A stretch of 11,339 bases of DNA. Source: Candidatus Aerophobota bacterium (GTDB taxonomy: Bacteria; Aerophobota; Aerophobia; Aerophobales; B3-G15). The number at the start of each line of letters is the position of its first letter. The first letter of the stretch is position 1. The notes beneath the pieces are model-generated. The model did not search any database. It worked only from the letters and a program-made list of their open reading frames with translations, and had not been told where the DNA came from. Shown piece by piece: positions 6,058 through 11,339 of this stretch. The position numbers and the translations under genes were made by a program. Where the stretch lies: positions 1 to 11,339 of the forward strand of contig JAGGTG010000204.1 in assembly GCA_021163905.1 (NCBI GenBank), written 5' to 3'.

Positions 6058-8642
6058 CTATTTTCTCCTTGAGCAAAATTTTTTCTGATAAATTCAACCT
6101 CTTCCTCCACGGTTTTTACCAATCCATCTAATTTTGCTTTTTTAGTCTCCTCTAAAATACGGGAAAACTCAGGGGAGGGTTTGTAGCCCATTTTCTTCAG
6201 GTCATCCCCTGTTATCTCAAGTTCAATTTTTTGAAGATGCGAGAGGTATAAAACTATCCTTTTCTCTACAATATCATCCTTTGCAATTGCCATTGCCAGA
6301 ATAAGTGCCTCGGGTGGGTAAGATCTCAATAGATAATAAATTGAACTTGGCTTCATCTCAGGAACAGTTAACCTCTCTACGATCTCATCGGCCTTTTTAC
6401 TGCTTGCAAGAATAGTTTCTCTTTCCTCCCGGGTGAAACTGTATTTACTACAAAAGTTTTCTATTTCCTCTTCGGTTAGATCCCTTAAGAGAACCGACAA
6501 TCTAATAAGCCACCTTTTGCTCTTTTCCCCTGTAAGAATCTCATATCTTGCAATTGTATCTATGAGTTTATCAAATATCATTTCCCTGGAAGAATTTAAA
6601 TAAATTCCAGGTTGAATTACTTTCAGAATTCCCAATTTTTGCATCCTATAAACATTTCTCTCAGGTCTATCTTCCTCAAGAATCTGTTTTAATTCCTCCT
6701 TTATTCGTTTTCCGCTTAAAAGTTGAAAAACCCCTTCTCTTAATGCCAGTTTAATAAGTCTTTCGGTTACCTTTTCAATGCAAAAGTTATACCTTTGCTC
6801 AAATCTTATGGCACGAAATATCCTGGTTGGATCGTCTATAAAACTTCTAACATGTAGAACCCTTACTTTACGTTCTCTTAAATCCCTCCTTCCTCCGAAA
6901 AAATCAATTAATCTTCCAAAATCAGGGGGGTTAATACTGATAGCCATTGCATTTACAGTAAAATCTCTTCTAAATAGATCTTCCTTTAAAGGAGCTGGCT
7001 TAACATGGGGTAAGGAGGCAGGACGAGGATAAAACTCTCTTCGGGAGGTTGCAATATCAAGCTTGAAATTTTCACTTAAATTAAGAGTGGCAGTACCAAA
7101 ATCTCTATGAATGGTCAAATTGGCCCCGAGTTCCTCAGACAATTTTTCAGCATAAAGTATACCATCTCCCTCAATAACCAGGTCTATATCAAAGTTTTCA
7201 TTTCCTAAAAGAAGATCTCGAACAAATCCTCCCACTATAAAAACTGACCATCCCATACTATAGGCAAGTTTTCCTGCCCTAAGTAAAATATCAACTATTC
7301 CCGGGGGAACTTTTTCCTTAAGTTTATCTTTTAAATTCTCGGAAGAAAAATCCCTACTATCTTTATGAAAGGCCTTAAAAAGATCTAACCCCGTTAGTAC
7401 TCCCATAAATTTTTCTCCCTGAAAAACAAAAAGATAGGATACATCCTCCTCCATCATTGTCTGCTGCGCCTTTTTAAGAGAAACAAAGGGAGAAATCGAG
7501 ATAAATTTTCTTGAATAATAGCTTTTAACAGGAGAGTTTATTGAGCTATGAGAAATTACATTTTTCACCTTTTCTCTGGATATTACTCCTATTATCTCCT
7601 GCTTTTCCTGAACGGGTAATATCTCAAGATCATCCTCCTGCATAATCTTCTCAACCTCACCAACTGGTGTATCGGGGGAAACTGTGCTTACCGGTGATCG
7701 CATTATTTGACCTACTGTAATACCAGGATGAATATTTTTCTCCAATACTCTGTACAACTCTTTTTCCACTTCTTCTATATCTTTATTTTTTATTATAGCC
7801 GAAGCGGCAAGATTATGCCCACCTCCTTTAAAAAATGATAGAATCTCACCTACATTTATAGAGGGATTGCGAGAGCGAGCCATCAGATAAACTTTTTCTT
7901 TAGAGCGAACAATAGCAAAAGTTACATCCGGGTTTTTGAGGTCAATGAACTTACGCAGAGGAAGTGATATTCCTCCTACAAAATCCTCTATCTCTACCCC
8001 GATGATGAATATCTCTACACCATTTATCATCTTGATCTTGGAATTCTCCAGGAAACTTTTAAGCAAAAGATTTTGTTTTTCAGATAAACCTCTGTTAAGA
8101 AAGCTGGAAATAAGTTCCAGATTAGCCCCTCTCTCAAGCAAAAAGGCAGCAGATTGAAGATCCAGAGAAGTGGTGGAGGAAAAACTAAGAGAACCTGTAT
8201 CCTCATAAATCCCGAGGCAAAGGAGAGTGGCTTCAAAAGGAGTAACAGGTATTCCCCTTTTTTTAATTAAATCTACCAGTATACTGGTAGTAGCTCCTAC
8301 TTCCCTACATACGCCTGCATCACCCTGAATATCTCCTGGATGGGGAGGATGATGATCGTAGATGTGAATTTCAACTCCCTTTTTTCCAATAAGGTCTTTA
8401 AATATCCCTATCCTGTTAATCCACCTTGTATCAACCAGAATAAGTCTTTTAACCTTATCTAAATCTTTTCTACTTACCTTTACTACAGGAACCATCCAGC
8501 CATAAAGGCGCATGAAATCTCTAACCTCACGTGACAAAACTCCGGAAAAGCACAGCTTGGCCTCTGGATAAAGTTTGCCTGCTGCCACCATGGAGGAAAG
8601 TGCATCAAAATCACATCCTGTATGAGCGGTAATTATCTGCAT
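6054..8642 (-). CDS. DHH-CBS-CBS-tRNA nucleotidyltransferase / poly(A) polymerase fusion
   Basis: An 862-residue multidomain protein. Residues 1-180 form a DHH phosphoesterase with its metal residues present (HTGCDFDALSS 7-17, VDTR 70-73, YDHHPP 95-100, EDTG 147-150). Residues of about 200-300 form a DHHA1 domain ending in GGGHNLAASA (273-282). Two CBS domains follow (about 308-365 and 370-428). Residues of about 450-620 form the class II tRNA nucleotidyltransferase head, with GGFVRDLLLG (471-480), catalytic Asp485 and Asp487 (FDIDLVI), RRDFTVNAMAI (558-568) and DDPTRIFRAIRF (603-614). An RNA-binding tail follows. It should add CCA, or only CC or A, to tRNA 3' ends; which cannot be told here. 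The DHH half probably degrades short oligonucleotides or cyclic dinucleotides, and the CBS pair may sense adenine nucleotides. The gene begins 9 nt after the xerC/D-like stop and overlaps the next gene by 4 nt. The start ATG has only a weak Shine-Dalgarno. Confidence 0.95.
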   Translation of the reverse strand: MQIITAHTGCDFDALSSMVAAGKLYPEAKLCFSGVLSREVRDFMRLYGWMVPVVKVSRKDLDKVKRLILVDTRWINRIGIFKDLIGKKGVEIHIYDHHPPHPGDIQGDAGVCREVGATTSILVDLIKKRGIPVTPFEATLLCLGIYEDTGSLSFSSTTSLDLQSAAFLLERGANLELISSFLNRGLSEKQNLLLKSFLENSKIKMINGVEIFIIGVEIEDFVGGISLPLRKFIDLKNPDVTFAIVRSKEKVYLMARSRNPSINVGEILSFFKGGGHNLAASAIIKNKDIEEVEKELYRVLEKNIHPGITVGQIMRSPVSTVSPDTPVGEVEKIMQEDDLEILPVQEKQEIIGVISREKVKNVISHSSINSPVKSYYSRKFISISPFVSLKKAQQTMMEEDVSYLFVFQGEKFMGVLTGLDLFKAFHKDSRDFSSENLKDKLKEKVPPGIVDILLRAGKLAYSMGWSVFIVGGFVRDLLLGNENFDIDLVIEGDGILYAEKLSEELGANLTIHRDFGTATLNLSENFKLDIATSRREFYPRPASLPHVKPAPLKEDLFRRDFTVNAMAISINPPDFGRLIDFFGGRRDLRERKVRVLHVRSFIDDPTRIFRAIRFEQRYNFCIEKVTERLIKLALREGVFQLLSGKRIKEELKQILEEDRPERNVYRMQKLGILKVIQPGIYLNSSREMIFDKLIDTIARYEILTGEKSKRWLIRLSVLLRDLTEEEIENFCSKYSFTREERETILASSKKADEIVERLTVPEMKPSSIYYLLRSYPPEALILAMAIAKDDIVEKRIVLYLSHLQKIELEITGDDLKKMGYKPSPEFSRILEETKKAKLDGLVKTVEEEVEFIRKNFAQGENR
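6065..6070 (-). promoter_or_regulatory. Ribosome binding site of the site-2 protease gene
   Basis: AAGGAG on the minus strand, 7 nt before the ATG at 6057. It lies inside the last codons of the tRNA nucleotidyltransferase gene and supports the ATGA overlap start. Confidence 0.8.
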
Positions 8643-8651
8643 ATTAGCTGC

Positions 8652-9521
8652 CTATGCCCTTGGATGATACATCTTGTAGATCCTTTTTAACCTCTCCTGG
8701 GTTATATGAGTATAAATCTGGGTTGTAGATATATTGACATGCCCTAAAAGCTCCTGAACAGATCTCAAATCAGCCTCTCTGGAGAGAAGATGGGTGGCAA
8801 AGGAGTGCCTTATAGTATGGGGCGAAATGGCTTTTTCTATCCCTGCTTTCCTGGCATACTTTTTCACTATCTTCCAGCAGGATTGACGAGAAATCCTTTT
8901 ACCATATCTATTACAAAAAAGAGGAGAGTCTAATCCTTCTCCCCTTCCTCTCTCTTTTAAGTATCCGCGTATCCATCTTATAGCCTCCCGTCCCAGAGGA
9001 ACCATTCTTTCCCTTGAACCTTTTCCTTTGACTTTTAACCACCCGCTTTTCAAATTCACATCAGACCTGTTTAAACCTGTAAGTTCAGAAATACGTATAC
9101 CGGTTGCATATAAAGTTTCCAGCAGAGCTTTATCCCTCAGACCTATAAAGGAGTCAACAGATGGAGCTTCAAGAAGATCCTGTACTTCTTTAAAGGAAAG
9201 GTAAGCGGGTATTTTTCTTTCCCTCCGAGGAGAGGTTATATCCTGCAAAGGGTCCACTTTAATAACACCCTCTGCCAGTAAAAACTTATAAAGCATTCTT
9301 ATGGATGATAATTTTCGGGATATAGAAGATGAAGATAAACCTTTATCCTTTAGATATCTGATGTATTTCCCCAATATTTTTGAATCTACGTCCTTTAAAT
9401 TACAATTTAACCATTTAAGAAACTGATAAAGATCTCTTTTATAGGATAAAAGGGTATTTTCAGACAATCCTCTTTCCACACGGAGGTGATCAAGAAAGGA
9501 GCTAATCAGAATTCGGGACAA
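8652..9521 (-). CDS. xerD: Tyrosine recombinase XerC/XerD
   Basis: A 289-residue site-specific recombinase that resolves chromosome dimers at a dif site. The N-terminal SAM-like core-binding domain is at 4-85 (FLDHLRVERGLSENTLLSY, 9-27). The catalytic domain contains Arg143 (ATGIRISEL), Lys167 (VKGKGSRER), His235 and Arg238 (HTIRH), His261 (LLGHVNISTT) and the nucleophile Tyr270 (QIYTH), so the catalytic set is complete. Length and chromosomal setting fit a housekeeping Xer protein rather than an integrase of a mobile element. The start is TTG at 9521-9519; a TAA closes the frame six codons upstream and the first in-frame ATG is at residue 76, deep in the protein. AAGGGG lies 7 nt upstream. 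The gene overlaps the oxidoreductase gamma subunit gene by 20 nt. XerC and XerD cannot be told apart with confidence from sequence alone. Confidence 0.92.
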   Translation of the reverse strand: MSRILISSFLDHLRVERGLSENTLLSYKRDLYQFLKWLNCNLKDVDSKILGKYIRYLKDKGLSSSSISRKLSSIRMLYKFLLAEGVIKVDPLQDITSPRRERKIPAYLSFKEVQDLLEAPSVDSFIGLRDKALLETLYATGIRISELTGLNRSDVNLKSGWLKVKGKGSRERMVPLGREAIRWIRGYLKERGRGEGLDSPLFCNRYGKRISRQSCWKIVKKYARKAGIEKAISPHTIRHSFATHLLSREADLRSVQELLGHVNISTTQIYTHITQERLKRIYKMYHPRA

Positions 9522-10047
9522 GCTCCCACCCCTTTTTTAATGCCTTCTCATTAATTTTTAAAAGATCAGATTTATCCGGAGATAGAACATCTTTTAAAGA
9601 GGACAAAAGAGCTTTAAGACTTACCACTCCTGATAGATGAACCCATGCTCCAAGGGCTACCATATTTGCTACCCTGCTATTACCCATACTTTCGGCAACA
9701 TCATTAGCCGGTATCCTTACAATATAAAGGTCATTGCGCTTTGTCCTCTCCTTTATCAAAGATGCATTTACCACTACCTGTCCATCTTTCTTAACCCGGG
9801 GTAAGAACTTATCAAAAGCAGGGTAACTCATAACTATTGCACCTGAAGGAAAGGAAACAATAGGTGATGGGATCATAGAATCAGATATTATAACTGTACA
9901 GTTCGCTGTTCCTCCTCTCATTTCGGCACCATAAGAGGGATAAAATACAACTTCTTTCCCCTCTTTTAATCCGGCATATGAGAGAAGCTTACCCGCAAAT
10001 ATTATTCCTTGTCCACCAAATCCAGCTATAATTACATCTTTGTACAT
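9502..10047 (-). CDS. 2-oxoacid:acceptor oxidoreductase, gamma subunit (KorC-like)
   Basis: A 181-residue gamma subunit of the ferredoxin-dependent 2-oxoacid oxidoreductase family (2-oxoglutarate, pyruvate or branched-chain types). The N-terminus shows the glycine-rich IAGFGGQGIIFAGKLL (7-22), and the family signature YPSYGAEMRGGTANC is at 36-50, followed by ISDSMIPSPIV (54-64). The closest family resemblance is to the KorC/gamma subunit of 2-oxoglutarate:ferredoxin oxidoreductase. The enzyme needs alpha and beta subunits (and often a ferredoxin-like delta) for thiamine diphosphate binding and electron transfer, and none is encoded in this window. The gene starts 11 nt after the phosphoglucomutase stop and overlaps xerD. 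No strong Shine-Dalgarno is visible. An anaerobic energy or biosynthetic metabolism is implied; the substrate is not known. Confidence 0.9.
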   Translation of the reverse strand: MYKDVIIAGFGGQGIIFAGKLLSYAGLKEGKEVVFYPSYGAEMRGGTANCTVIISDSMIPSPIVSFPSGAIVMSYPAFDKFLPRVKKDGQVVVNASLIKERTKRNDLYIVRIPANDVAESMGNSRVANMVALGAWVHLSGVVSLKALLSSLKDVLSPDKSDLLKINEKALKKGWELVPNSD

Positions 10048-10058
10048 TGTAAATTTAC

Positions 10059-11339
10059 TTAGAGATTTAACTCCTCTATAACTTTTTCTGTTAACCTTTT
10101 TCCTTCTTCAACAATTCTTTCCATTTGATTTTCTTTGGGAGCTTCCACATAAACCCTTACCTTCGGCTCGGTGCCCGATGGCCTTATCAAAAGCCAGCTT
10201 TCATCCTCCATTATAAACTTAACTCCATCAATGGTTAATATTTCTCTAACAGGAATACCCCCTAAAGCAGTAGGAGGGCTTGAGGTAAGCTTTTTAACCA
10301 TTGCCTCTTTATCCACCCTCTCCTTTTCAAAATCAACTCTTTTGAAAAATGACTTTCCAAATTTTTTTTCCATTCCATCCAGAATATCCGAAAGAGGCTT
10401 TTCCTTTTTTACCACCATTTCCACAAACAAAAGAGCTGAAAGTATACCATCTCTTTCAGGAATGTATCCGTAATACCCGTACCCTCCACTTTCCTCTCCA
10501 CCAAGTATTACCTTTTCCTTAAGCATTTTATCACATATATACTTAAATCCAACAGGAGTTTGCTCCCACTCAAGACCAAACTTACGTGAGATTCTTTCCG
10601 GTTGATATCCAAGGGAAACTGTTTTTATCACCTTTCCCCTCATACCTTTATCCTCTACAAGATACAAAAGCAAAAGAGAAAATACCTGAAGAGGAGATAG
10701 ATACCTTCCTTTATCATCTACAATCCCAACTCTATCAGCATCTCCATCGGTAGCTACTCCGAGATCTGCTCTCTGTTTTTTAACTTCTTTTTTCAAATCC
10801 TGAAGATTTTGTTCAATTGGCTCAGGATTTATACCTCCAAAACCCGGATTATACTTAAGATGAATATTGATAATATCATGATTCTTAAGTATCTTATCTA
10901 AAAGTCCATAACCTACTCCATACATTGAGTCATAAACTATTTTGAGTTTTGCCTTTTCTATTGATTCCATATCAACAAAGGAGATAACTTTTTTTAAATA
11001 TGCGGGTATAAGATCATCTTCTCTGGCAAGACCCTTTATCTTTCCTTTTTCCCAGGAAAGCCTTCTCACCGGAGTTTTATCCAGAAAAGACTCAACTTGA
11101 CTGGTAATATCAGGTGTAGCAGATCCCCCAAAAGAACCTTTAATCTTAATTCCATTAAACCGAGGAGGATTGTGAGAGGCGGTGATCATCACTCCTCCAA
11201 GAAGATTTCTATCTTTAACCGTAAAAGATACGGTTTGAGTGGGAACATCACTTTTAGAAAGTATAACAGGAATATCATTGCCAATTAAAACCTCAGCAAC
11301 ACATCTTGCAAATTCTGGAGAAAGAAAACGGGTATCATA
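10059..11339 (-). CDS. Phosphoglucomutase/phosphomannomutase, N-terminus beyond the window
   Basis: An alpha-D-phosphohexomutase that moves phosphate between C1 and C6 of glucose or mannose (or related sugars). The 426 visible residues are open to the right edge. The frame continues upstream of the internal GTG/ATG at 11192-11187 as YDTRFLSPEF...GGVMITASHNPP, which is typical family sequence, so the gene does not start at that point and roughly 40 N-terminal residues are missing. In visible numbering the catalytic phosphoserine loop TASHNPP is at 53-59 (Ser55), the metal loop DGDADR at 198-203, the sugar-binding GGEESGG at 280-286 and the phosphate-binding RPSGTEP at 386-392. All four active-site loops are intact. 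Substrate preference (glucose, mannose or glucosamine) cannot be settled, though the GEESGG form and TASHNPP favour phosphogluco/phosphomannomutase over GlmM. It is the first gene of the minus-strand operon visible here. Confidence 0.94.
   Translation of the reverse strand, partial: YDTRFLSPEFARCVAEVLIGNDIPVILSKSDVPTQTVSFTVKDRNLLGGVMITASHNPPRFNGIKIKGSFGGSATPDITSQVESFLDKTPVRRLSWEKGKIKGLAREDDLIPAYLKKVISFVDMESIEKAKLKIVYDSMYGVGYGLLDKILKNHDIINIHLKYNPGFGGINPEPIEQNLQDLKKEVKKQRADLGVATDGDADRVGIVDDKGRYLSPLQVFSLLLLYLVEDKGMRGKVIKTVSLGYQPERISRKFGLEWEQTPVGFKYICDKMLKEKVILGGEESGGYGYYGYIPERDGILSALLFVEMVVKKEKPLSDILDGMEKKFGKSFFKRVDFEKERVDKEAMVKKLTSSPPTALGGIPVREILTIDGVKFIMEDESWLLIRPSGTEPKVRVYVEAPKENQMERIVEEGKRLTEKVIEELNL

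Noticed and set aside
8652..9521. Integrase of a prophage or integrative element
   Set aside because: The length, N-terminal domain and housekeeping operon context match XerC/XerD; no attachment site repeats or phage genes are seen.
10059..11192. Phosphohexomutase starting at the internal GTG/ATG at 11192-11187
   Set aside because: The same frame stays open to the window edge and encodes typical family sequence upstream (YDTRFLSPEF, then GGVMITASHNPP), so this is the middle of a gene cut by the window.

Overview
The window looks like a stretch of bacterial chromosome from an AT-rich, probably anaerobic and possibly thermophilic, deep-branching bacterium. The grounds are Lys/Glu/Ile-rich proteins, a 2-oxoacid:acceptor (ferredoxin-type) oxidoreductase gamma subunit, an Fe-S-type PurF and a large DHH-CBS-tRNA nucleotidyltransferase fusion of the kind found in thermophilic and anaerobic bacteria. 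No rRNA or other phylogenetic marker is present, so the phylum cannot be fixed from this sequence. Nine protein genes fill almost all of the window; the last one runs off the right edge.

Layout: (a) 1-300 is a non-coding region with a 23-bp imperfect direct repeat and a perfect 12-bp-stem hairpin between its copies, and it is less AT-rich than its surroundings. (b) 301-3902, minus strand, is a compact three-gene operon read as gntR/UTRA regulator -> RuBisCO-like protein (form IV) -> FGGY sugar kinase. The gntR promoter carries a 16-bp perfect palindrome over its -10 region, a likely autoregulatory operator. This looks like a small substrate-induced pathway for a sugar or sugar acid, and it is the best candidate here for undescribed biochemistry. 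(c) 4014-5402, plus strand, is a solitary purF, transcribed divergently from the regulator. (d) 5419-11339, minus strand, is a tightly packed set read as phosphoglucomutase/phosphomannomutase (N-terminus outside the window) -> 2-oxoacid oxidoreductase gamma subunit -> XerC/D recombinase -> DHH-CBS-CBS-tRNA nucleotidyltransferase -> site-2 protease. Its genes overlap or are 9-11 nt apart, so they are probably co-transcribed from a promoter outside the window.

How the genes fit together: in the RuBisCO-like operon the kinase would phosphorylate a keto-sugar or keto-acid, and the RuBisCO-like enzyme would carry out enolisation, isomerisation or carbon-carbon bond chemistry on the phosphorylated product, with the UTRA-domain regulator sensing a pathway ligand. 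The RuBisCO-like protein keeps the carbamylated-lysine metal site (K191, D193, E194) and both KPK lysines but has lost the residues equivalent to R295, H327, K334 and S379, so it should not be a CO2-fixing RuBisCO. The other operon is mostly housekeeping: tRNA 3' end maturation, chromosome dimer resolution, sugar-phosphate interconversion and membrane proteolysis. The oxidoreductase gamma subunit within it has no partner subunits in view.
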